From the NCBI GenBank assembly GCA_009869945.1, contig WIXG01000273.1:1-64000 (forward strand): 64,000 bases of DNA. The letters are read 5' to 3'. How positions within the stretch are numbered: the first letter of the stretch is position 1; the number at the start of each line of letters is the position of its first letter. Below, piece after piece: positions 9,901 to 24,900 of the stretch. The translations under genes were made by a program, and so were the position numbers. The DNA comes from Mesaphorura yosii. Taxonomy: Eukaryota; Arthropoda; Collembola; Poduromorpha; Tullbergiidae. Below the pieces are notes generated by a model that worked only from the letters and a program-made list of their open reading frames with translations, was not told the DNA's origin and ran no database searches.

Positions 9901-12900
9901 AACGCAGCAATTTATAAACGCGAATTCGAATTGACTGAATTTACTCTGGCTCTGGGTAAATCATGCATAAGCATAAACGTCTCTCGCTGATATCAACAAT
10001 CAACTGACAACTTTACTATTTCGTTGACGCCAGGCTGGAGTGCCGAGCATATTTATTGTCAGGCTTATCTTAGCTCATACCCGAAGCATGTGAACAAAAT
10101 ACAAACACAAATGCACGAAGCACAATGAATGATTAAATACACAAACACAAAGCAAAGCGAATTTATTGCACGGGTCTCTTGTGATTTGATACAGGGTTCA
10201 TCGTTCTGCGTTCTGATTATAAATACAAAATCGACATTTGATTAGTCATAATTTGCATTGACACATGCTGCCTGTTGGTTTTGGCAAAGTTTGGCCGTGA
10301 TAATTGTTTACTCAATTGCAATGATTCAACTGCGTAATTTTATATCTCCGTGCCGGGCCACGACGAACGTGATGTGATCATGAACTCTGCTGCAGCAGCA
10401 GCAACGTGCTGATTATGTAAGCACCGCGTAATCGTAATTGTGTCACTGGCCACGCAAGGCAAAGCAAAGCAAGGCCAATCCACAATTTCCATAAGTATCA
10501 AGTTCGAAAAAGTCATCGCTATCAATAGCCAATCAAAGTCATGTACTTGTAAATGGCAAACAAGCACCAAAGCACCTAGAACTCGTACTTTGTGCAGGCC
10601 AGGCCGCGTAAACGCGATGTCATGCATGCACCGTGAGCACAGGGACTTGGCACTGGAACAAATCAAGTTCAGCTGTTCAACTGTGGTCGGCAAAAAGCAA
10701 TCAGCATCAGCAAAAGGTCAATGTCAATGGAAAGATGTCAATGGAGCCTAATCCCAATTTATGCACTCAAAGTGTAGTGTATAATCAAAATAAAGTGTAA
10801 TTTACAACTCCGGCTACAGTTCCATTGCTCAGCATGAAAGCAGCTCAGGCCTGTTTGTACATACACAGGCTCGTAGGCTTCAAATTCGGCTTGATTTCGA
10901 TTCGGATTCATTTTTTGTATCAATTTCATGCAGTTTTTAGCAACAAATTCTTATTAACCGATTAAGGGTGGAAGGGGATCTGAGAGCGGATGACAAGAAA
11001 ACAGAATCATCGGCTTTCAGAGCGACTCAGCCTTCTTTGAGAATTGGCATTCAACTTGCAAAAAGACAGATCGTCGACAGCCATGTTCTAGCTGCCTGAG
11101 GTTGGATACGATCACAAAGAATCGTTTGGTAGAGCCTTACTTTAAAAGCGTACGCACAACAAATTTTTGTCGCATATCTCTCAGGTGAAAGCGGTTTATG
11201 TTCGCCTCTCAACCTCATAATTTGTGTCTTTTTGGGGTTTACGCGTTTCAAATTCATACAAACGTAATTTGGAGTTTGAAATTTTAATTCACATGTCGTT
11301 TTGTTCCTACTTTGTGCAAATTAACCCGATTCCAACTGCTCCATCCCTCGCAGCCACAGCAAGGCGCTGTGCTGCTCCTCCGCAGCAGATCGAGGAAGAC
11401 AGACGCTGAACGACTAAACCGAATGAATTGAGTTCATCAAACTATTTTTACCTCTTTTGCCAGGCCACCCCATTACTGCACAGGTTACTATTACCACTTG
11501 TGTGCGAGGCACGAATATGATGAATGTGGAATAGCAAATGGTAATTCAGGAACTTTGTTCCTTTTTTAGTTTCTTTTTTACGACTTTTACCAGTACGGAG
11601 ATTAAGAGACGTCAGTTCTGCACTCCGCTACAAAACATGCAGCTCAGTTTAATAAGCATTTCGTCCCCGATTGAGGATTATTGAACTTTTTCGCTCGGCA
11701 ACGCGTCGCTCGCAGATTCACATTCCCCTTTTGGATATTTCGCAACTCAACAATGACACATAAAAAACAGCAAATGGGCAATGGTTTTTGCATCAGGACA
11801 TAATATGCAGTCATTCATGGCACATTTAATGGTCCTGTTTTAGCGTCCGTCGGAGTAGGAGACTGAATTTTATTTTCATTACAGTTTTCCCCGTAAGATG
11901 ACATCGAATGACCCGACTCCCTGGCTCGTCAAGGTTGTGTGTCGGCAAATTCAAACTCGTATTCCTCAAAGGAAGGTTTTAGCAAGTCGTCTCCGACTGA
12001 CAGTCATTTGTAGCATGCCAGTAATCGTAAAATTGGAGTTGCACCACCGCAAAAGAAGGCAAGATAGCATTTAATTATATATGGTCGAGCAAGATGAACT
12101 GCACCAAGCCAAGCACAATAAAGACAAGAGAAAGGCACACATGCGACGCCAGATGAGGCAAACTTTATGATCTGTGCAAAATGAGGTACTCGCTTGCAAA
12201 AAGTTAAGAGTGAATAGACTTTCTCATCGCAGAGGACGAACGAGAAACCATTCCTCTTAGCTTCAAAGGTGGGGTTCAGTGCGGGAAGTTTTTACGACCC
12301 TACATTAGCATTCGCAAATTGTCGGGTCTGTTTTGCTAATGTGGTTATGGATTCCTTGCCATCCTCGCCCAGTTATTCATGGACCCGGGTTTGATGCTAC
12401 AGATTAACACAGCTGAGAATTGGCAGCCTTGTTCATTGTTCCATTGCTGGTTCCAACCATCTGCATTCTTTTCCTTTGAGTGTGAATTTTTCAATTAATT
12501 TCTTGACGTGCATTTGTTTTATGAGCTTACGTTAAAATCGAACTCTGATGTCGAAACCATCGCAACCTAATACAATAATATAAATAATTGTCTAATTTTG
12601 CACATGCCCTGAATTCCTTTACGGCAGTTTTGCAATGGCAACTCCAAATATGACAGTGCAGAATTAAAATTAATCCTGAATGCAAGACGCGTAAACTAAT
12701 AAGCAAGAAATTAAAACCCCAAGTTACTGTTATTTTGGTGGATCGAACTGAGCCTCGAGCCAGGTGCGGTGCAGAGCACAAGGCACGCCGACGTTCATAC
12801 TCGCAGTTTGAGTTTACGACTTTCGAAAATAAAATTCAAGCTCGGATAACTCCAATTCTAATTTTCGTTTTATTAGTTCCTCGTTTCTGCATGCGTTCCT

Positions 12901-15900
12901 GTTCGTTTTTTGGTACTCTTTTACTTTTACGCGCACGGGCTGATGTGGTTAAGTACCGAGTAAATGAGGATGGCTGACGTCTTGAACACCGCCGTGGTCG
13001 TCGTCGGTGCGGAGGCTGGCCCGACCTGGCGTTTGGCATCTTTGCACGTTATTACAAAATAGTATGAATGGTAATTGCCTATTCAATTTTTTAATTTTTA
13101 TTGGCTTCTTCTCTTCGCTCATCGCTGCTTCGCATTTGGCGGTTGGGCTGCACGAAGCACTGAGAACATTCCCAGGTAGTGACGACTTTCAAAATGAGAA
13201 CCAGCAAAGGGAGGTCCTGAAATTCATGTCCACCGAATGAGCCGTTTCTTAGTCTCTTGACCCGTATTCTAAATGTAATTAATGCATCTTCATCACTTTC
13301 ATGGTGCACTTCCTGTTTGAACCGTTACTGTGAGATTGAGTTCAGGCTTGGGTCTGTATTTGTGAACTGTAATTTTAATTGCCGCGGAGTATCTCTGACT
13401 GACTGTTTTCAAATTTGAGAAATCTTGAGACAGGATCAGAAGTCAAAACTCTTTACTTCACGATTCAATTCAGCAATTTTCTCACTGCAACTGCATGTTT
13501 TCATGCATTTGTTCTGGGATGTGTAAGAACGGTCATGATTTGGCTGTTCGGTATGGACACAGCTCGTTACAGGTTTCACGCCTGAAATCGCGACCATTTT
13601 CCCCATTGTCCTTTTTGCACACACATGTGGGGATGTAAATGCCAAACGCTTAGTGTAAACGCAAATGCACATCGAGGATGGCAGAGAAAGAAAGTCACCC
13701 CCTTCGGATTCGAGATCCAAATCGTATCACACATGCACCAAGCATCTTGGTTACACATTTGGATTGCGGGTAAACGGCGAATTGCGTGCATGCCACAGGC
13801 TGATACTAGGCTGAGACTCAGCCGCCTGCAACCAGGACCATCCACCAACATTTGGTATAGTCTCAGCATCCGCGTGGCTAAACATGTGTGATGTTTCTTT
13901 AATGGGCTTCTTTACTAAAGCCTGAGCCCATCTACTCGTTCCCTGTCTAGTTTACTACTCTTTTCGAACTGTGTCTTGCATAAAATCAGGGCGACATCGA
14001 CGTTGGAGTGTCACTTTCTTTCGACCTCCTGACTAATTCAGACATTCTACTCTCGTCGTTCGTTTGCGTTTGTCGTTTGACGTGCCTTCTCCTAAAGTTT
14101 TCCATCTCAGCCTTCAGGTCTAGCCTTCCGAGAATCTCGAAATTTAAAAACCAACCCTTGTCGTTTTCTTTTTTCGAAACAAATCAGGACTAATTTAAAC
14201 ACCGTAAAGTCCTTTTTCAAGTTTTAACATCGCGGCTTGCAAGCCCAAATTCCTCCCCTTAAAATTCCAAATTCCATCTTCCGACCTTCTGCTCTTCGAC
14301 CTTCCCCTCCTTCAAAAAAGCAAATTCACTTCTACAAATCCGTGCGCGTCGCCGTAATATCGTAAAAATGACGTACCCAATTGAATGTTTATTGAAGCTT
14401 TTGATTCTTTTCCGGAAAGAACTTGCATACGAGGAAGATGAGGTTCGCTTGCTCGCTGACGCGTCGTCATCAGCTAATGCGGCAAAAGTCATCAAGTAAG
14501 TAATTTCTTTTTCTTTGTCGCTTTTGATTGAAATGAATAATTGCAGTGAAAGAAAGAGTGAGATGCGATTGATTTTCATGCTTTAAACCCTTTCTATTCC
14601 AGGTACTTCGGTGGCGATCCTAATCAGCAGGTGTTAACATCTGAGAATAGCATTTTATCTTTTCATCCCAACTCCCTTAATTTCAAGGAATGGTGAGTTA
14701 ACTTGTCGCTTTCTACTTTTTCTTTACCGCAAGTGCAGACAGCCGTAATTGCTTTCCCTTCACAAAAGATGAACGAAATCGCATTGCATTCACACACGTG
14801 CTTGAGTAGCCTTGCATCTAACCTGTGGTGAGAATCATCAATCAATCATCATAGCATCACCTTATCTCTTGTTAATAAGTTCACGCTGCATAACACAAGC
14901 GTTCGCTAAAATTTCCTTTTATGGTATCGAATCGAACGCTTCTTATCATATTCACTAATTCACTACTCGGTAGCTTATCATTCAAGCACTTCCAACCATT
15001 GTACCGATATGTACGATAACCATGCCAGGAATTCGTGGCGTTAGACTCTTGCTTGCTAATTTCCAAGAAAATTTCTGACGAAATCATGAAATTACTCCAA
15101 ATTGTCTTGCTTTTGCCGTTTGCCCGCCCTCTGCGGCCTGTCTCACATTTCCCCGAATTTATGGCGTGCATTGCCCTGTCGCGGTTTAGGCCAGGCCAGT
15201 CGCTAAGAAGTCACCAGCGAAGTCACTAAGAACACAAATTTAGACATTTGACCCTTAAAAAAACCAGGAAGCGTTTCTGTGAATTTGGTCGAAACAGGCA
15301 TTAACCTGGCTAATCTCACTTAGGAATTTGAGCTTGGACACTTGTTTTTCCACATGAGGCGTGAAATATGAAACGGTTCCGCATATTCCAATTTGCTGAG
15401 TCTTCAAATATTCTTTAATAACACAAGTATAAAATTCTAAGCTTTTTAACGTGCATGATGGATGAGCCACAAGTCGGGAGTTGAGGCTAAAGAATGCTGG
15501 TAAATTGAATGCATGCAAGCAGCCAAGGCACCTGCACTTGCTTCAAGTTGGGGCGAATTGAAACAAAATTGATGACTCCCTAGAAAAACTGATTGGAATT
15601 TGGAACAAAGTGGACCAAACGTATATGGAAATAAACTAGACGACGACAAATACCATGCGTACAAAAATCAATTCGTAGCATTATTGAAAATATGCATAAT
15701 TTCCAAAAAAAAATGACATCCTTCTCTTTTGTATCGCTTTATAACTCACTTTCTAATTTCACACAATTCGCACACTCTTTTTAATCTTTCTTTTTTGTAA
15801 ATACTGTAAAAGCATTCTTTTCCTTGATTCTCATTTTTGTTATGTTATCAATCATGAGAGCCAGAGCGCGTGGTCGCCGCCTTGAAGTGGGCATTTTAGC

Positions 15901-18900
15901 CGTGAGACTTTTTTTGATTCGTAGCAAAGTTTAACCACCACCTTCGTTGACACCATGTTACTCCCTCGTCTCGCCAATTCGTGTTTTGATGTTTACGAAG
16001 AATACAGGCTCTGCAAGAGTGTACCACAGAAAACCAACATTCATATACAAATACCCTGAAAGTGAGACTGTGAGACACAGGCATAAGCATACATGCAAGA
16101 TTCTCCAATTTGGAAAGAAAAGCGCAAATTAATTGGGGAACACACAAAATTGACTAAATCGGTCAACAGCTCTCGATTCGCAGCGAAAGCTTCATGTTTC
16201 CGTGCATTTCCTACAAATTTAAATTAGTTTTGTGACCTCGTCATTAGTTTTCCTCGATATCGTCATCCAGTCGACGGGGCAAGCTTACACGTAGCAAGCA
16301 GTATTATTGCACAATACCTGAAAGCTGGTGGGATAAACACAGATTTTTACGACCGCACCTGTTGCTAAAAATATTCTCTCATCATCTGCCATAAAAACAG
16401 CCCTTTCATTGGTTCTACCTTTTAGAGTATTAAAGGTCTGCACTTTAAAGAGCTTCCGAGAGTAGGGGCTGAAGAAACCAACTCAAGGTCCTCGTCCTAG
16501 CTTGGTATCTGAAAGAGGCCAAGCCCCTGCTTCTTACTGGTCTCTCATGTTTGCCTTTTGCTTTTTAAGATTTATGGAAATTGGCTTGAATTAATTAGCT
16601 ACGGTTCAAGGGCCGTGTTACAAAAGCCAAAGCTGCACCGCGAAATTCCTGAGCAAAATTTATAACAGACTCGAAATGAAATTGAAAAGAAATATAAATC
16701 GCGTACACGACTTCAGGAGTTAATTAATATGCTAAATTCGACTCCTCCGTGCAGCCTTCGGGAAGATCTTTGTTCGACAACCCTTGAAAATAGAATTTAG
16801 CGGAGCAGATTAAACAATCAATTCAGTAATGCAGTCGCTACTTCACCCTTCGTTAACCATTTCGCAGATTTGATTGCCATTTGCATTTTGAGACCCTGGC
16901 CAGAAAATTGAATGAGAAAAAGGGTTTATTTTTGTTTTTTGTTGTGTCTGCCCGACGGACGTTGTTGCCCAATAATAACATGAATTGTTTCGCACCTGAG
17001 ATGAGAACTTAGACATTTGTGTCGCATTCTCCTTTCTCCTTTCTCCTTGCTAACTTCACGTGCGACACGACACGACACGCCATGCAATAATAGGACTAAG
17101 GACGATATTGTTCTTCGTCTCCTTCCTCAAATTATGACAAGAAACAGACAGGGCCCACGGCGGAGGCGTAAGACTATCTGTGTCTTGGCTACACGGATGA
17201 TGCCATGATGTCTGGTGCTCGGTGCCGCATGGCAGCTATAATTAAGCGCTACGGCACGGGCACGACAACGACAAACAATTAGAAAGCCAGGTTTATAGTT
17301 TTGCTGCATGAGAAATGAGTACGTGAAAGTATTTGCCATTTGCCGAAAACAGACATGATTTTGGTATACGGCACGGTGACAATCTGATGAGTGGTTGAAT
17401 TCATCTTGCACAATGACAGCACAATCCAAACCCAGCCAATCATGTCCCATATTTAAAATTTCAAGGTTTACAATATTGATGCTGCAGAGCAAGCAAAGAA
17501 ACAAGCCACCCTGTCATTATCGAATTAAGAAGACGGGTTCCTCAGAACTTTCTGAGATGAGCATTAATTCAATTAATTGGTGTTCCCAGTTGTCATATGA
17601 GGCGTGCAAACACAGTCGCGAGCATGCATAGACACGCAATGAAGTAATAAAATGATGAGATGAAGTACTCGCAATCGTCGTGAGTTGAGAAAGTTGAAGT
17701 TGTCATGAGTCCCGTAATAAGTATGCGTTTAACATTGCACTTCGGATCGAAAAAAGAAAGCGGGAGTGCGGCCAATGAAATACGAAAACGATGGAAAGTG
17801 CTAAATTTTCTTTATTCATCGTCTGTTCATCTGATTCTTTCGTCATCTTTTCAGATTATTATCGAATAGATGATGCGTATCACACTTCGCGCAGCGTTTT
17901 CAATAATTCCACGTAATTATTTGTCAATCGTATATTAATTTTGGTTTCCCTCTTTTGTAGCCCGGTGGGTATTCCTCAGTTGGGTTTAGTCAGAGTTGAA
18001 AATCGACTGAATGATGAGAATGTCAAATTGATCTCTATTTCTGGTAGTACCATTCATTTTCACTCGTCATTCTTTGCCGACAAGGTAAGTTGAAAATCCT
18101 ATGCATGCACTAAAGGCTAGATGAATCGAATTAATGCATTATCTTGCATCTTCATTCAGAATATTTCACCTGGTGGTAATACGACGTTTGAAATCGTGTT
18201 TCTAAGTCGTATTGAAGGACTGATCGAGTCCAATTTGTACATCCACACGTCCAAAGGATTGTTCAAATTTCGGGTAAGTGTCGAGCGCTGCTTAAATTTT
18301 CACTGTATGATGACTCATAGTCATTGCTATGTAATTCGAGAGATTGCATGACAGCATTTTTTGTGTTACAGGTGCAAGGATATGGGTTGCCTAATCCTTA
18401 TAGACTGAAGCCATTGGTAGGAGCTAGAATTCCAATCAACGGGAGTTATGAACCGGTCATAACAATTCATAATCCACACGGCGCCCCAATCCAAGTGGTG
18501 GAGATGCTGTCCAGTGATTCAGAGTTTAATCTCAGTCTCCCCGATGGGGTACCAGAAGATGGGGCAGGTCTCGCCTGGACCGTCGACCCCTTCGAGACAA
18601 AGTCCTTGATGAAGGGGACTTTTCAAGGGAAGATTGAAGGGAACCACACGGGATACATCAAGTACGCTGCTCGGCCTTTATAGAATTCATAGGTTTGTCC
18701 AAACGATGGGATTGTAACACGCTTCATGAAATTTGCTTAGGATTCGAGTGAATAGCAGCTCGATACCATCGCCCGAATATCTCCTAGTCCCGGTGGAAGT
18801 TCAGGTGACTGAGACGCCAGGAATTTACTCGTCACAGGACTGTCTTGACTTTGGGCTCATGGTGAAATCCGATAAACCCAAAACCTTGAGCTTATCTCTC

Positions 18901-21900
18901 ATTAACGCTCGTGGGATAGCAGTCAACATTCAGGTAAAATAGCAACTGGTGACAATTATCATGTGACAAGTTGCATTCTAAACTTAAAAACTTATTTCTG
19001 CACATTGCAGTCAGTCGCAGTGAGGGGAATTGGAAACCCTGCTGTCAAAATCGAGTTTCGTCCGCTGAGTCTGGATCCTGACATCAGCATATTGACAGTC
19101 ATCGCACTTGTCACGTTTGATCGTGAGTATTTTTCCATTTACGTTGACTATCACATTGAAGGTGAAGATTCGAACGTTATGAACATACTGTATTTTCCTT
19201 TCACAGCATCGCAAGTTCGTAGTCTGAAAGAAGCGCATGGCTACATTGAAATCAAGAGCGACAGCGGCGACTTCCTTTCCGTGCCGTTTCGCACAAACTT
19301 TCTCCACGGGCAGCTTGAGTACAACTCGTCGGACCTCGGGTTCTTTGTGAAGGCAAATCAAATTCCTCCAAGGAATTTCAGGTAATTCACCTTCAAAAGT
19401 CACAATTTACTTAGTTAATAAGTTAATCTCCTGGAATTAAACATAAACTACATAATTTGCGTGTGTAGCGTTCGCAACACCTTTCCATCAGCGGCGGTCA
19501 TTTATGACGTCAGCGTGAGCCATCCGGAAATTGTCAACATTGAGAGACTCAACCAAACCCATGTCATTTCGCCTGGCGAGTGCAAAGATATCTTCACTGT
19601 GCGGGTGCACAAGAAAGTCGAACTGTGTGAATCTCGAACTCCTGTGGAGTTGACGGTGAAAAGTAACATCACGGACCTGAAACTACCGCTGACGTGCTAC
19701 GACGGGAAGTTGAATTTGGTAAGCCAAAACACTGCAGCAGCCATTTATTAAGAAACTAAATATTTGCTATTACTGATTTTTGCTTTATTTCTGCAATTCT
19801 TAGCACACGATGGACGAGGAGAGAGTAGATTTCGGCCGCATCGAGCTACTGTCAACCCACGTGGAGTACTTTTCCGTTGATAACCTTAACCCGGTGGAAA
19901 TTCGGTTAAAATCGTGGATAACCAACTGCTCGTCCTGCTCACTTGAGTTGGTGGGAATGCAGAGAGGCAAAAGAGAAGATCTTTCAAGAATCCACGACTA
20001 CGATAATCTGAAGAAATCGGTAATTGCCCTACATACTAAATTACCTTGTAAAGATGTCAATGTATGATACGGTGAGACTGAACCTACAATATGCATGATC
20101 TTTCCGTTGCAGCTTTTCTTGCAGCCGAAGCACATGGCTGTTTTCTCGGTTGAAGTTCGTCGTCCAAACGCGGAAGGCGAATTTTGGTCAGAGGCTGTAG
20201 TAACCACTGATCATAATCAAACGATCCGCGTTCCATTCTACTTCTCAGTTTGGAAGGGTGCCATTCGTTCCGACGTGCTAACGTTCGATAAGACGTTTCC
20301 GGTAAGTAACTTAGTCTGAGAGCCTCTCTTTGCCGATGTGTACGAAGCTTCAGTACGACGAATCACGAATATTTTGGAATTTCAGGGAAAGATCTCAAGC
20401 GAAAAGTTGCATTTAACATCAACACTCAATGTCACAATGAACGTGCGTGGAATTTCAGTCCCTCCGAATTCCCCCGTGTGGTTCACAGCCAATTCACAAG
20501 ACGAGTACCCAGAAATTTCTCCCAACGGCAGAAATTACGTGGGAAAAGTCTATTTTGATGCTAGCAAGCTATGCAGCTCCGAATGCTACTCGGGATTCAA
20601 TGCGGACTCATCGAGTAAGTTGTGCCAAGCACAGAAACGCTCAATAACATGAAAAATTAAGCCCTTGACATAACATTAATTATTGCTTCCTACTTCAGTT
20701 GGCCGTTCGTGGGTGAGTGGAATGAATGTGAGTTGGGACACCGGTGAGACTGATTGGCAAATACTAAGAAGACTTCAGAAACGCTACGACCAAGTCAAAA
20801 ACGCTTCATGTGAGTACTTTTAACTTCATTTTAACCCGTTCATGAACCACGGTTACGATGTTAATGTTATGAATTACGTTTCTTCGCCCATTTCAGTTTC
20901 AAATGTTTCCCTTTGGGTTGAGACAACAGCTGCCACTCAAGGGTCCGGCTACAAAGTCAAGACTCGCGTCACATACACTTGGCCGCGACTTACCTCAAAC
21001 AAGTCGACCACTTTCCCACTAACGGCACTTGGGAACGAGAGCGTGATGGATATTCCTATCACAAATCCATCCACCTCTCCTCTGCTCGTGCAGGCGGTCC
21101 TGGCCAACGATTACGGGCCGCTCTGGTCCCAGTTTATTCAGGGCCACAGCGTAGTGGGGAATTTAACGGAAGGCAACTCAGGTATGAATTGACCTATCCT
21201 TGCCACACTGCCTCCAGAACATGCACTCATTGGTCTAATGGAATGCTGTTGTTTTGCCCAAAGTATTCTCCATCGATGGTGTGGGGTCTTCTAGTCATGC
21301 GAATGAAAGTTCCGCAATATTTACCCAGCACCAAAGACAGACTGTATCGAACTTACTGGACATTGTTGCTTTCTATCTTCCCGGAGTAGTGTTTCTTCTA
21401 CCCGCAGGAGCAAAATTCAATCTCAGAATCAAGTTCAAGCCGAATTCGAAAGAAATGGCGTCAACAATGCTGCTGTTACGGTAAGAAAATGAGGTCCATA
21501 AACCAAAGTCCAGTTCCAAGTAATCACTGCTGACCATGTGTTCATTATTTCGAAACCAGAAATAATCTGACGGGAATTGAAACCACCTGGTTGAAGGGTC
21601 GAGCTGGTACGGGTCAGATCACTTTGGGTAATGGCCTGAGCGGAGCATCGTTGCAATTTCAAATTACGGAGAGACTGCTACAGGGTTGTAACCATCGTGA
21701 GTTACCGAATAACTACAGAAACGCAATGCGAAGAGGTGTGTGCTAATCTCGTTCTCAATTTCAGGCGAAGGAACCATGACCAAGCCTTCTCAGCCTCCGC
21801 AGCTGACAGTCAGACGATCCTTCGTAGCACGCAACATTGGAGAAATCCCACTGCACATTAAGCACATGGACATTTTCCCGGCGCAGGATTCCTACTGGAT

Positions 21901-24900
21901 GTACTGGCTTTACGACGAAGTGCCACCGGCTGAAGAGGACTTCTGCGAGGGTTTCGGCTACCGCATTCTGAACTGCCAGCCGTTCAGTCTGCTTCCCAAT
22001 CAGACTCATTCCTTGGACATTGCTTTCTCGCCCGATTTCACCATGTCCAAGATCATACAGAATCTTCGACTGACTGATGCCAATGGAATGGTACGTTGTA
22101 GTAAAACCTCTGAATATTTGAATTTATTCATCTTGATGACCACGATCGAGTGCAATTGGTGCTTTCTTCCATCTTCCGCAGTACTTTAACTTCACGCTAG
22201 CCGGAATGGTGCCCAATTCAATGCTGCCGATCTGCACTGAGGCCCTCCCTCGTCCGCCGTGGGAAACTCTCCTCAAGTACTTGATCTTTGGAGGATTTGT
22301 GGTGGCCACGGCCGCCGCTGTCATAATGGGCTACGTTGAAGCATCAGCAATTGTTTCTGGCACTGTGCTTGCCACGGTCCGGGTCGTGCCTGAGGACGAC
22401 GGTAAGTGCCTTCTGACTGAGCTTGCCCATGCGTGTGTGTTAGAGCCTGTAGCATTGTTGCGTACGTAATGATGTAGCTGCTGAGCACACAATTGTTTTC
22501 CCTAACCATCAGCAATAGCACGTAGACACTAACGATGTTTGGCCTAGTGTGTAACTAACCAGCTACCGAATTGCAATTGCACTTTAGAAGTCACTAAAGT
22601 CTTTATGTCCAAGTTTCAGCGATAAGCGACGAAGAAGAGTAATGTGAACGGTGAATGGTTAATTCTGGCCATTCTTGTTTTGTCCCTAGTTTTCTTTCAC
22701 AACTTGCTAAGACTTACCGCGATCGTTGTTTATATCAGTTTGAGTTTGGTGTTTGGTAAAATCGTTAAATTTGTTGTATTGATGTGGGGCGAGTTTAAAG
22801 TTCGATACAGTGAGCACCAAGTATTTATTACTCTCGAATCCCAGCAGGCAAGGCGCTAAAGGTTTTCTTGTTATTTGCAGTCGACTTGAGGGGCACTTGC
22901 AAGCTAGATCTGAAGGAAGTGTACGAGAAGGTCGAGAACCGGTTCAAGCGGAACCAAACTCAACAGCAAGCAAGCCAAGCTAGCAAAGGAGAGTCGCCAC
23001 AGGCCTCCACCTCGCCTCCTCCGGCCAACCGGATGGAGAATACGAAGGCTTCGTCTTCAACCGAACCCTCAACTCAGTCGACTACCGTCCCTATTGCAAG
23101 CGCATCACCTGCAGGAGCAGGCGCGGTGGCAAACCACGTCAACAATTCTACCAACAACAGCGTTCGGAATCGGAAGAAGAACAAAATGAATAACAACATC
23201 CCGACCGAATTGAATTTGAACCACAGCCCGACCGAAAAGGTGAATCCGGTTAAGACAGCAGCTGAACCCAAACCTGCCAGCACACATAACAACTCACCAC
23301 AGGCAGAAGCAATTGCGAACGCCAACACTTATCCAAAGTCGAAGCAAGACAAACAAGAACAGACTGCTTCCAAACCGACACCAACTGCAGCCACAAACGA
23401 GACCAGCAGCAGCCCGAATACCACCCAAGTGAGTGCTCGACCTGTGACTCCGTCGGTGGAAACAGAAAAACCGCCTCCTGCCCCGGAAAAGCAGACCCCG
23501 AACAACAACAACCAGAACAATCGGCAGAACAATAATAGCAAGCGTAGGAGAAAGCAGAGGAATCAGCAACGTAGAAATAACTCAAAAATGAACGCATCAC
23601 CTGTTCTGAACGATTCGCCGTCGGCGTCATTGCCGCCTTCGCCCTCACCAAAGGCCGAGGAAGAGACGTCGTCCACCACAACGGAAAGCTCCAACAGCGA
23701 AGAACTCAGTTCAATTCTGGCGGAACCCAACGAGAAGGAAAGAAAGATGAGCGGAAAGAGCAATGAAAGCGGAAGCGAGCAGGGCAGCAACACAAGCGGC
23801 TATGAAACGTGGAATATGAAGGGGAAGGGCAAAAGCTGGAAGAATAACGCCAAGGCCAACTCAAATCAGGCAAATTCCAACAAAAATGCAAACGTCGTGG
23901 TTGGTCTTCCGAAAGCAATTGATGATTTTGGACACAAGGAAGGTGGCTGGCAAAAGAAGAAGGAACTCAGCGGATCTTCCAGCTCGGGGAGCCGAGGTAA
24001 AGCATTGATTGATTTTTTATGAGGCTGAACTAGTTGATTCAATCCCATTTCAGTTCATTCAGTCCACAGTTTCCCTTTCCATAATCAGAATTGCGCAGAC
24101 GTGCCTTGTGACTTTGTCTGTATCATTTGTTTCTGCATGTGTAGCGTGCCCCTTGCACTTCTAAGAGCCATCTAAGAACAGCCGCGCCGGGGCGTCTGAG
24201 TTTTATTTTTTAAACGGAGAACATTTCCAATTTCTGACAATTCCTGTTACAACAAGAAGTGCGTGCTGTTGTTTCTTTCTTTGTCGCCGCACGTACTACG
24301 TCTGGCGCGAAGAAACGGCGAGCGAATTCCGCAACAGATTCGGCTTTGCATTTATACATTTTAACATAAGTAGATTTTTAATTTGTACTGACTTTAGTTA
24401 ATTTCTCATTCTGTTTAATCTGGGATCTGATTGTCCTGATTATTTTTAGTTAATTTCCCTATTCTGCTTAAAACAGGGAGTCTATCACCAAAGCAGGAGT
24501 TGTCATCTGCATGGGACACGCCAAGACCGTACAGTGGGTTAAGTGAGCGATCTTCCATCACGGAGCAGAAGTCTGGCAACAGGTCGAACATGGTGGCTCC
24601 TACACCGGTCACGGGATCTCGTCAGTACGGGCCAAACGCAAGTGGACAAAAGTCTCCACCGACAGTGTCATACCAGCAACAAATGGCAAAGCCGTACCAA
24701 CAACCGTCGTATCTCACAAAAGCTAAGCAGCTGAGTGGACAAACTGGAACATTTGAAGCCAACACTGGAGCAGTCGTCTCGAAGCCACCGCACCAGCCGC
24801 CCAAACCTGTTGGCGTTATCGGAGAACGTCCGCCCAACTTACGTAATCCATCTGGCGACGGGAATGCAAGCATGGGCTTCCCTGCCTACGCTCCCCCACT

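Noticed and set aside
11340-11409. Acceptor-like site and short open frame in TMEM131 intron 1
   Set aside because: Ends in a stop after 18 codons without a donor, and the main exon 1 to exon 2 join is already in phase.
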